Shown here: piece after piece, positions 1 to 6,707 of the stretch
Layout of the letters: every line of letters begins with the position of its first letter
Numbering within the stretch: the stretch's first letter is position 1
NCBI GenBank assembly: GCA_902782445.1
Contig: CACZNC010000010.1
Coordinates: 1 to 64,000 of the forward strand
Direction: 5' to 3'
Source: an uncultured Ruminococcus sp.
GTDB lineage: Bacteria; Bacillota; Clostridia; Oscillospirales; CAG-272
DNA: 64,000 bases
Notes under the pieces: model-generated
What the model was told of the DNA's origin: nothing
Database searches by the model: none
What the model saw: only the letters and a program-made list of their open reading frames with translations
Translations under genes and position numbers: made by a program

Positions 1-100
1 CTTCACATTATTGATGTAGCCTGTCCCTATCCATTTCAGAAGTTCTTGCCAGGCTTCTTTCAAGAAGCCGCGTAACCCCTTAGAAGGGATTTAGTATAAC
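1..100. repeat. Hairpin repeat, family F (copy 1)
   Basis: This stretch carries an 8-bp inverted repeat, GGCTTCTT at 52-59 and AAGAAGCC at 62-69. The surrounding sequence reappears in reverse orientation at 13134-13197, and a fragment lies at about 2196-2220. It lies just 3' of the leftward gene ending at 108 and could act as a weak terminator or mRNA 3' stabiliser, but no U-tract follows the stem, so that role is only inferred. Confidence 0.6.
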
Positions 101-107
101 TCCTGAT

Positions 108-1595
108 TCAGTCCATGAATTCCTTCACGATCTTCTCATAGGTCTTGTTCAGCATTTTCAGGTTCTTCTGGAGGACGGAGGCGTAGGTGCCGGGGTCCTG
201 GAAGAGGCTCGCCAGCGTCCAGGTCCAGCCGTTCCAGCCGCAGTAGAGATAGCCGAAGTCCATCACGCGGCTTTCGAGGACGATCTGCATCATCTCGGCG
301 GATTCCTCGTCCCGGGCGACCTTCGTCTGCAATGCGACGTCCACGTAGGCCGGGTTGACATTGTTCGCCGAGTACGCGCTCATGGCCTCGATCAGCGCGC
401 CGGTCAGCTCGGGATCCCGGCAGGTGATCGGGACGGAAATGCAGTTGCATCCCGCGTCGCAGAGGGTGGCGTAGCGCTCCTGTTCCGCGTTGAATTTCGG
501 CATGGGCAGGACGCCGAAGGTCCCGTCGAAATCCCGGGCGAAGACGTAGTAGTGTCCCAGCTGGGCGGGGGTGAAGACGGCGGTCCGGTTCATGATCGCG
601 TCGATGCCTCTCTGGAAGGCGGAGCTTCCCTGCTGGTTGTTCAGATCGTAGAACTTCTGGCACACCGTCTGGGCGAATTCGGAATCCAGAAGGTGCTCGA
701 TCGTAAAGTCCTCGTTGACCTTCACGTACCGCAGGCCCGCGCCGTAGAGGAAGGCCGCGCCGAGACAGCCGCTGATGCCGCCCCCCATCGTGAAGCCGAA
801 GCAGTCCCCCGCGTCCTCCGCGCCGTCGCCGTTGACGTCGAGATAGAGGCCGGAGGTGATGGACTGGAGCTTGTCGAGGGTCCATTCCCCCTCTCTGGCC
901 AGATCGTAGAGGCCGGTGATCCCGAAATCCGTGGTCAGATCCTTGTTGAAGCCCATGGACCAGGTCTGCCCCACGTAGCTGAGGCAAAGGTCGCTCACCA
1001 TCAGAAAGATCTTGCCGTTGAGGGAGGCCGATTCCTTCACGTTCGCCGGGTACCAGCGCATGTCGAAGTCCAGATAGGGGATCTCGTTCATGTTCATCGA
1101 CTGCCCGCCGACCACGTCCGCCGAGGTCTGGGCCAGCTGGTTGACGACGAAATCGTAGCTGCTGTCCCCGGCCCGCACCATCGCCTTGACCGCGTTCGAA
1201 ATGGTGGTGTAGTCCGCCATGAGGGGCTCGGCAAGCTGGACGTTGAACCGCTCCTCCATCGTGACCCCGCGCTGGTAGATCGCGTCGATCACCACGTCGC
1301 CCGTCATTTCCTCCACGGTCATGTCGAGGTTGTTGTTCCCGGCGTCCCCGGTGCCCTGACCCGCCATCGTGACGGTCACGCCGCCGAAGTCGAGCGCTGG
1401 AACGCTGTCGCCGATCACGGTTTCCTCCGTCTCCGGGACCGTTTCGGCAACCGCGGAGGGTTCGGCGGGGGATGTGACCGGGGATCCGCCGTCCCCGTCC
1501 GTATTCTGGATCTGGGATTCGCCGCATCCCGCAAGGCCCGCCGCGAGCAGAGCCGCCAGCAGGAGGGAGAGGATCTTCACGCTTCTCTGTTTCAT
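108..1595 (-). CDS. Extracellular solute-binding lipoprotein (carbohydrate ABC transporter type)
   Basis: This is a predicted 495-residue lipoprotein of the family-1 solute-binding class, which captures sugars or oligosaccharides outside the cell for an ABC importer. The start MKQRSVKILS is chosen because AAAGGAG sits just upstream; the longer ORF from 1613 has no better site. A hydrophobic signal runs to a lipobox ending LAAGLAGC, followed by a Ser/Thr/Pro/Glu-rich linker. It is clearly paralogous to the protein at 61593-63065: both share a GEWTLD motif, a DVNGDG stretch and a late YAS/SxD-rich segment. No permease or ATPase genes are adjacent, so it is an orphan binding protein here. The substrate cannot be named. 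Confidence 0.85.
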   Translation of the reverse strand: MKQRSVKILSLLLAALLAAGLAGCGESQIQNTDGDGGSPVTSPAEPSAVAETVPETEETVIGDSVPALDFGGVTVTMAGQGTGDAGNNNLDMTVEEMTGDVVIDAIYQRGVTMEERFNVQLAEPLMADYTTISNAVKAMVRAGDSSYDFVVNQLAQTSADVVGGQSMNMNEIPYLDFDMRWYPANVKESASLNGKIFLMVSDLCLSYVGQTWSMGFNKDLTTDFGITGLYDLAREGEWTLDKLQSITSGLYLDVNGDGAEDAGDCFGFTMGGGISGCLGAAFLYGAGLRYVKVNEDFTIEHLLDSEFAQTVCQKFYDLNNQQGSSAFQRGIDAIMNRTAVFTPAQLGHYYVFARDFDGTFGVLPMPKFNAEQERYATLCDAGCNCISVPITCRDPELTGALIEAMSAYSANNVNPAYVDVALQTKVARDEESAEMMQIVLESRVMDFGYLYCGWNGWTWTLASLFQDPGTYASVLQKNLKMLNKTYEKIVKEFMD

Positions 1596-1716
1596 TCTGT
1601 GCGCTCCTTTCATCCGTTCGGATCGTTTCCGGCTTTATTATACATCCATCCCGGATAAACCGCAAGTCCCCGGACGAAAAAACGCCGGATCCGCCTCATT
1701 TTTTGCGGCTTTCCCC

Positions 1717-1745
1717 TTGACAATCGGTTGAAAGTGATGTATAAT
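1717..1745 (+). promoter_or_regulatory. Sigma-A promoter of the glycine riboswitch/symporter transcript
   Basis: A perfect consensus promoter is present: TTGACA at 1717-1722, a 17-bp spacer and TATAAT at 1740-1745. It lies about 20 bp upstream of the first glycine aptamer, so the transcript should begin around 1752. Confidence 0.85.
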
Positions 1746-1763
1746 CATGCACGTCAGACGAAA

Positions 1764-1950
1764 CGCGCAGGAAACATCCTTTCATGGATGGCCGAAGGAG
1801 TGAAACTCTCAGGCGCCGCGGAAACGGCAGGGACTGGGCGCGGATGACACTCTGGAGAAACCCGGATCGCCCGGGGGCCGAAGGTGCAACGCCGATTTCC
1901 CGCTCCGGGATCCCGGCGAATCTCTCAGGCAAAAGGACAGAGCGCGCGTC
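1764..1950 (+). promoter_or_regulatory. Tandem glycine riboswitch
   Basis: Two consecutive glycine aptamers are visible. The first carries GGCCGAAGGAG at about 1789-1800 and AACTCTCAGG at 1804-1813. The second carries GGCCGAAGGTGCAA at 1876-1889 and AATCTCTCAGGCAAAAGGAC at 1919-1938. These are the conserved core blocks of the family, which binds glycine cooperatively and controls gcv operons and Na+/alanine-glycine symporters, exactly the gene class found downstream. A GCGTCTT...AAGACGC hairpin near 1946-1976 followed by a T-run near 1986 may be part of the expression platform. Whether glycine turns expression on or off cannot be read directly. Confidence 0.93.
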
Positions 1951-2120
1951 TTTTTCCGATTCAAAAGGGAAGACGCTTCCGCCGCGTTTTTTTCCGCGAG
2001 AGTCTTGCTTCGGCAGGCTCTTTTTTCATTTTTATTCATACTGTTTTCTTCCCGGACGGTATGATCGCGCAAAAAAGGGAAGGCCCGAACAATTTTCGCT
2101 TCACATACCGGATGCGGCAC

Positions 2121-2220
2121 CTGTGCCCAATGCGCGCCTGAATCTCTGCCGGAGGCCAGCACGACTGCGTCGGTGTGCGGAACTTGTTCGGCAGGGCTTC
2201 ATTTTCAAAGAAGCCGCGTA
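2121..2220. repeat. Dispersed-repeat fragment inside the riboswitch leader
   Basis: This matches the CCCAATGCGCGCCTGAA...GCCGGAGGCC core of the long structured repeat (complete copies at 18699-19091 and 37306-37705), joined to the hairpin repeat seen at 1-100. It lies between the riboswitch and the symporter start, so it is transcribed as part of the 5' leader. The hairpin that is well paired in other copies is imperfect here. Confidence 0.65.
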
Positions 2221-2251
2221 TTCCCCATATTTCATAAAAGGCGGTGTATTT

Positions 2252-3730
2252 ATGCAGGCATTCCTCGACGGTCTTTCCTCCGTCAATTCGGCGGTCAACG
2301 GCGTTGTGTGGGGCGTTCCCGCGCTGGTGCTCCTCATCGGCACGGGCGTGCTCATGACCATCCTCACCGGATTCTTCCAGTTCCGCCGGTTCGGCCACAT
2401 GTGGAAGACCACCATCGGCGGGCTCTTCCGCTCCAAAGCCATCCGTCAGAGCGGGGACAAGCACTCCATTTCCCAGTTCCAGGCGCTATGTACGGCGCTC
2501 TCGGCCACCATCGGCACGGGCAATATCGCGGGCGTCGCGTATGCCATCACCATGGGCGGCCCCGGCGCGGTGTTCTGGATGTGGGTCGCGGCCATCGTCG
2601 GCATGATGACCAACTACTCCGAAAACGTCCTCGGCATCTTCTTCCGCAGAAGGAACGAAAAGGGCGAGTGGTCCGGCGGCGCGATGTACTACCTCCGGGA
2701 CGGCGTCGGCAAGATGAAGTACGGCAAGATCGCCGGTAAGGTCCTCGCGGTGCTCTTCTCGATCTTCGCGGTCCTCGCCTCCTTCGGCATCGGGAACATG
2801 GGCCAGGTCGTCTCCATCACCGAGAGCGTCGGCACCCTCGTCCCCTCGGCGGACGGCAAGATCGTCGGGCTCGTCACCGGCATCATCGTCATGATCCTCG
2901 CCACCCTCGTCATCATCGGCGGCCTGCGCAGGATCGCCGAGACCAACGAGAAGATCGTCCCCTTCATGGCGGTCTTCTATATCATCGGCTCCCTCGTCAT
3001 CATCGCCATGAACTACAAGGGCGTCGGCCCCGCGTTCGCCGCGATCTTCAAGGGCGCGTTCAGCTTCAAATCCGCAGCGGGCGGCATCGCAGGCGCCGTG
3101 ATCGCGAAGGCCATGCAGTGGGGCTTCAAGCGGGGCGTGTTCTCCAATGAGGCGGGCCTCGGCTCCTCCGTCATGGTCCACTCCGCCTCCGACGTGAAGG
3201 AACCCGTCGTGCAGGGCCTCTGGGGCATCTTCGAGGTCTTCGCCGACACCATCATCGTCTGCACCTGCACGGCCCTCGTCATCCTCACGAGCGGCGTCGT
3301 CAGCCTCGAGACCGGCGAATCCATCTCCGGCGTCACCAAGCTCGGACTCGCCACCGAGGCCTTCAAGGCGAATTTCGGCACCTTCGGCGGGATCTTCATC
3401 GCCGTCGCCGTGTCCCTCTTCGCGTTCACCACGGTCCTCGGCTGGAGCTTCTACGGCACGAAGGCCTGGGAATTCCTCTTCGGCACGAAATCCACCCTCG
3501 TCTACAAGATCCTCTTCGTGGCGATGATCCTCGCGGGGTCCGCCCTCGACGCATCCCTCGCCATCGACCTCTCCGACACCTTCAACGGCCTCATGGCGAT
3601 CCCGAACCTCATCGGCGTCGTCTGCCTCTCCGGCCTGGTCGTGAAGATCACGAAAAACTACGCCGGCCGGATCATCACAAAGAAAACCCCCGAGGCGGAG
3701 CCCATGCTTTCTGCACACGATAAGAAGTGA
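2252..3730 (+). CDS. Sodium:alanine/glycine symporter (AGCS family)
   Basis: This 492-residue multi-spanning membrane protein imports alanine or glycine with Na+. The start ATG at 2252 follows AAAGGCGG; the ORF reads further upstream through the riboswitch, but that part is leader. Family features include the N-terminal GVPALVLLIGTGV helix, the SATIGTGNIAGVA segment that forms part of the ion/substrate site, the PGAVFWMWVAA helix and the FSNEAGLGSS loop. The length is typical. The upstream tandem glycine riboswitch supports glycine as a physiological substrate. A strong bidirectional terminator lies at 3813-3853. An exact choice between alanine and glycine preference cannot be made from sequence. 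Confidence 0.93.
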   Translation: MQAFLDGLSSVNSAVNGVVWGVPALVLLIGTGVLMTILTGFFQFRRFGHMWKTTIGGLFRSKAIRQSGDKHSISQFQALCTALSATIGTGNIAGVAYAITMGGPGAVFWMWVAAIVGMMTNYSENVLGIFFRRRNEKGEWSGGAMYYLRDGVGKMKYGKIAGKVLAVLFSIFAVLASFGIGNMGQVVSITESVGTLVPSADGKIVGLVTGIIVMILATLVIIGGLRRIAETNEKIVPFMAVFYIIGSLVIIAMNYKGVGPAFAAIFKGAFSFKSAAGGIAGAVIAKAMQWGFKRGVFSNEAGLGSSVMVHSASDVKEPVVQGLWGIFEVFADTIIVCTCTALVILTSGVVSLETGESISGVTKLGLATEAFKANFGTFGGIFIAVAVSLFAFTTVLGWSFYGTKAWEFLFGTKSTLVYKILFVAMILAGSALDASLAIDLSDTFNGLMAIPNLIGVVCLSGLVVKITKNYAGRIITKKTPEAEPMLSAHDKK

Positions 3731-3812
3731 TTAGTTGAAAGCGGCTAGTGGTTAGTAGAACGAGTTGGGAATGAGGAATTGTCCTCACTCTCCGGCTCTG
3801 ACAGAAAAAACG

Positions 3813-3853
3813 AAATCGTTCGGCGGGATCAATGCGATCTTACCGAACGATTT
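3813..3853. terminator. Bidirectional intrinsic terminator
   Basis: AAATCGTTCGG at 3813-3823 pairs with CCGAACGATTT at 3843-3853. A T-run follows on the + strand, and an A-run (T-run on the minus strand) precedes it. It sits between the convergent symporter and acyl-CoA ligase genes and should end both transcripts. Confidence 0.88.
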
Positions 3854-3854
3854 T

Positions 3855-3870
3855 TGTTTCACGTGAAACA
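3855..3870. promoter_or_regulatory. parS-like palindrome (exact)
   Basis: TGTTTCACGTGAAACA, a 16/16 match to the Bacillus Spo0J/ParB site. It directly abuts the terminator stem between two convergent genes. Confidence 0.75.
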
Positions 3871-3934
3871 GTCAGTTTTTTTCGAGTGAGCGGCTCACGG
3901 CTGACGGTTCTACTAGCCACTGGCCACTAACAAC

Positions 3935-5662
3935 TCATTTCACCAGGTGTCTCTTGATCTTCCTCGTGGTGGTCTTTTCGAATTCGGTCTTGCGGAATTC
4001 GAGCTTGTGGATCTGCTTGAAGGAGGGGAGCTTCTTGTTCAGGGCCGTGATGCGCTTCTGGATCTCGGCGCGGAAGTCGTTCTCCTGCATCTCCGGGTAC
4101 TTCGCGTAGTTCGGGAAGATCAGGGCCGTCAGCTTCACGCCGTCTTCCTCCTCGCGCCCGACCACCACCGCCTCCGCGATCAGGTCGATGTCCGCGAGAT
4201 ACTCCTCGATCTCCTCCGGGAAGACGTTCTTGCCGTTGTCGAGGACGATCACCGATTTCAGCCGTCCCGTGATGGTGATATACCCGTCGGAATCCATGTG
4301 GCCGAGGTCGCCGGTGCGGTACCAGCCGTCCTCGGTGAAGGCGTTCTCGTTGGCCTCCTCGTTGTTCATGTAGCCGACCATCACGTTCTCGCCCTTCACC
4401 TGGATCTCGCCGACCTCGAAGCCGTTCTCGTCCACTGTGCCGTCCGCGATCCGGGCCTCGCAGCAGGGGACCGCCGGACCCACGGAACCGGGCTTGCGCT
4501 TGTAATACGGCGTCACGGCCACGAGGGGAGAACATTCCGTGATCCCGTAGCCCTCGTAGATCGAAATGCCGAAGGTCTCGAAGATCTGGATCAGTTCCGG
4601 GTTCAGGGGCGCGCCTCCGCTGACGATCTTTTCGAGATTCCCGCCGAAGGAATCCCGCACGTCGCCGAACAGTTTCCGGCTCATGTCCACGCCGATGCGG
4701 GAGAGGGCGTGAGCGGCTTTCGTCGCGCCGGTGAGGATCTTGTCCTTCCCGGCCTTCTTCGCCTCCGCGAGGATCTTCTTGTACATCGTGGTGACGAAGA
4801 GAGGGACGAGGACCATCCCCGTGGGCTTGTATTCCTGGAATTCCCGCATCAGATAGCGCAGGGATTCGTTGATGCAGATCGTCATCCCGTAGTTGCAGCC
4901 CGCCATGAAGGTGGCGCCCAGCTCGTAGGTGTGGTGGAGCGGGAGGACGGAGATCAGCACGTCGTCCGGCCGGAAGGGCACCGTTTCGCAGGCGGAGTTC
5001 ATCATCGAGAAGATGTTCCGCTGGCAGAGCATCACGCACTTCGAGCTTCCGGTGGTCCCGGAGGTGAAGAGAAGCTCCGTCACCCGCTCCCGGTCCGTGT
5101 CCGGCTCGAATTCACGGCCGCATTCCTGCCCGAGGGCGAGGATGTCGTCGAAGGACAGCCGGTTCAGCCCCGGGGCCGCGTCCGTATCGGGGGCCTTCAG
5201 GGGGATGAGGAGGCGCAGGGAGGGATGCCCCACGGCGATCTGCTCCATCGGCTCGTTGAAGGAGGGGGAGTACACGACGGCGTTGATCCCCGCGAAGGAG
5301 AAGAAGTTGGAGATCTCGGAGATCGCCAGTTCCTTGTCCATCGGGACCGCGGTGAAGCCCGCCGCGATGATCGCCAGATAGGAGGCGAACCAGCGGGGGG
5401 AAGTCTCGCCGATCACCGAGATCCGCACCTTGTCCTTCGATTCGCCGGCGAAGGTCTCCGACAGGCCGAGGGAGAAGCGCCGGACCTCGTCGGTGAAGTC
5501 CGTGTAGGTGATCTCGTGCCGTTCGCCCTTTTCCTTCCAGACGAACATCGTCTTGTCTCCGTGCCCCGCGAGGTTGGCGAGGTATTCCGCGATATCGGAG
5601 GCGGGGATGAAGTTCCGCTCGGTTTTTTTGTGGTTGCGTACGTAGTACTGTTTCGCGCTCAT
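3935..5662 (-). CDS. AMP-dependent acyl-CoA ligase (long-chain fatty acid type)
   Basis: A 575-residue ANL-superfamily enzyme that would activate a carboxylic acid to acyl-AMP and then the CoA thioester, in the cytoplasm. Visible motifs are the phosphate-binding LLFTSGTTGSSK at 197-208, YGITECSP at 372-379, WYRTGDLG at 448-454 with the nucleotide-binding Asp452, and a C-terminal TTTRKIKR with the adenylation lysine. Length and motif order fit long-chain acyl-CoA synthetases. AAGGAG precedes the ATG. It lies 76 bp downstream of a MarR regulator in the same direction, a likely operon. The stop codon lies in the flanking heptad repeat. Acyl chain specificity is unknown; an acyl-ACP synthetase role is possible. 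Confidence 0.88.
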   Translation of the reverse strand: MSAKQYYVRNHKKTERNFIPASDIAEYLANLAGHGDKTMFVWKEKGERHEITYTDFTDEVRRFSLGLSETFAGESKDKVRISVIGETSPRWFASYLAIIAAGFTAVPMDKELAISEISNFFSFAGINAVVYSPSFNEPMEQIAVGHPSLRLLIPLKAPDTDAAPGLNRLSFDDILALGQECGREFEPDTDRERVTELLFTSGTTGSSKCVMLCQRNIFSMMNSACETVPFRPDDVLISVLPLHHTYELGATFMAGCNYGMTICINESLRYLMREFQEYKPTGMVLVPLFVTTMYKKILAEAKKAGKDKILTGATKAAHALSRIGVDMSRKLFGDVRDSFGGNLEKIVSGGAPLNPELIQIFETFGISIYEGYGITECSPLVAVTPYYKRKPGSVGPAVPCCEARIADGTVDENGFEVGEIQVKGENVMVGYMNNEEANENAFTEDGWYRTGDLGHMDSDGYITITGRLKSVIVLDNGKNVFPEEIEEYLADIDLIAEAVVVGREEEDGVKLTALIFPNYAKYPEMQENDFRAEIQKRITALNKKLPSFKQIHKLEFRKTEFEKTTTRKIKRHLVK

Positions 5663-5738
5663 GCCAGATGATCTCCTTATTTTATCCGCTCTTGATGATT
5701 TTTGCCCGCTGATCCAAAACGGCGGCGCAGGGGTTCGT

Positions 5739-6338
5739 TCAGTTTCCGTCCGGTTCTTCTCCGGGTTCGGGGACGCTCTTTCCGTTCAGCTGTGCCAGAT
5801 TCTCCCCGAACCGGGCGAGGACCCCGTAGAAGGTCTCCACATCCTCCGCCGGGACGTCCCGGGTGATCCGCGAGACCGCGTCGTTCAGAAGGGCGTAGAT
5901 CTCCCGCGTCACGGCCCGGCCCCGCTCCGTCAGGGAAACCCGCGCGTTGTACCGCCCGCCGTTCCCCGCCGAATCGAGATACCCGAGCCGTTTCAGCTCC
6001 CCGGTGACCCGGGAGACGAAGGCCTTGTCCACCGCGCAGATCCGGCAGAGATCCGAGGAGGTCAGGCCCCGTCCGCCGCCCGTTTCGATCCCGTCCCGGT
6101 AGAGGGAGATCATCGTCATCAGGTGCATCCCTCTGAGGCCGAACCGGTTCAGGCAGTCGTTCTTGTACCGGGTGATCGCCTTGAGGACGGATTCCGTCGC
6201 GTGGGAGAACCGGATGAACCGCTCGTCGAACGGCTCACCGAGCGGTTCCGCGGGGATTCCGCCCTTTTCCGCGCGAGGCGGGATCTCCGCTCTCTCCCCG
6301 ATCCCCGGCGCAATTGCTGTTTCTGCTTCCGCTGTCAA
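5739..6338 (-). CDS. MarR-family transcriptional regulator
   Basis: A 199-residue protein with an N-terminal variable tail of about 35 residues followed by a MarR winged-helix domain: RFGLRGMHLMTMISLY, the recognition region LCRICAVDKAFVSRVTGEL, and the wing around NARVSLTERGRAV. The start is TTG (6338-6336), supported by AAGGAG eight bases upstream. The promoter at 6407-6435 and a palindrome at 6386-6397 lie immediately upstream, fitting autorepression. The downstream acyl-CoA ligase is the probable co-regulated target, so a lipid or aromatic acid effector is a reasonable inference, comparable to FadR/FabT-like MarR regulators, but the ligand is not known. Confidence 0.88.
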   Translation of the reverse strand: MTAEAETAIAPGIGERAEIPPRAEKGGIPAEPLGEPFDERFIRFSHATESVLKAITRYKNDCLNRFGLRGMHLMTMISLYRDGIETGGGRGLTSSDLCRICAVDKAFVSRVTGELKRLGYLDSAGNGGRYNARVSLTERGRAVTREIYALLNDAVSRITRDVPAEDVETFYGVLARFGENLAQLNGKSVPEPGEEPDGN

Positions 6339-6385
6339 TGCCGCGCTCCTTCCGACTTCCCGGAATTGGTTCGGGAAATTGAATG

Positions 6386-6397
6386 TTGACTTGTCAA
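6386..6397. promoter_or_regulatory. Candidate MarR operator
   Basis: TTGACTTGTCAA is an inverted repeat (TTGAC and GTCAA around a TT centre). It falls just downstream of the marR promoter -10 box, overlapping the expected start of transcription, which is the usual position for MarR autorepression. Confidence 0.6.
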
Positions 6398-6406
6398 TTC
6401 CCGCTT

Positions 6407-6435
6407 AGTATAGCACAGAAGGAAGGGTTTGTCAA
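6407..6435 (-). promoter_or_regulatory. Promoter of the marR-acyl-CoA ligase operon
   Basis: On the minus strand TTGACA (6435-6430), a 17-bp spacer and TATACT (6412-6407) make a near-perfect sigma-A promoter. The transcription start would lie near 6400. Confidence 0.85.
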
Positions 6436-6444
6436 GAGGGAAAT

Positions 6445-6632
6445 GGAAGTTGGTAGTTGGAAGTGGCTAGTAGAACGAGTTAGGAGTGAGGAGTGAGGAA
6501 TGAAATTCAGAATTCAGAATGATGAATTAAGAATTGGCCGATGTTTCACGTGAAACAAACCGTCTGTCACTTCCCAATCAACTCCGGCTGACGGTTCTAC
6601 TAACCGCTAGCCGCTTCCAACCAGCAACTTTT
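6445..6632. repeat. Heptad-array repeat arms around a parS site
   Basis: The left arm (6445-6541) is built of degenerate 7-bp units of the GTTAGTG, GAGTGAG and ATTCAGA kinds. The right arm (6558-6632) carries the reverse complement of the first kind (ctactaaccgctagccgct). The palindrome at 6542-6557 lies between them. Confidence 0.75.
6542..6557. promoter_or_regulatory. parS-like palindrome (exact)
   Basis: TGTTTCACGTGAAACA, exact. Lies between divergent marR and the GH2 gene, about 90 bp from the GH2 promoter -35 box. Confidence 0.75.
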
Positions 6633-6645
6633 TCCCGCTTTCCTC

Positions 6646-6674
6646 TTGCGCAAACCGGAACTTTATGCTATCCT
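6646..6674 (+). promoter_or_regulatory. Promoter of the GH2 gene
   Basis: TTGCGC at 6646-6651, a 17-bp spacer and TATCCT at 6669-6674, ending 33 bp before the GH2 start codon. Confidence 0.6.
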
Positions 6675-6707
6675 GTACCCGTAACGACATGCGGAAAGGG
6701 TTTTCTC

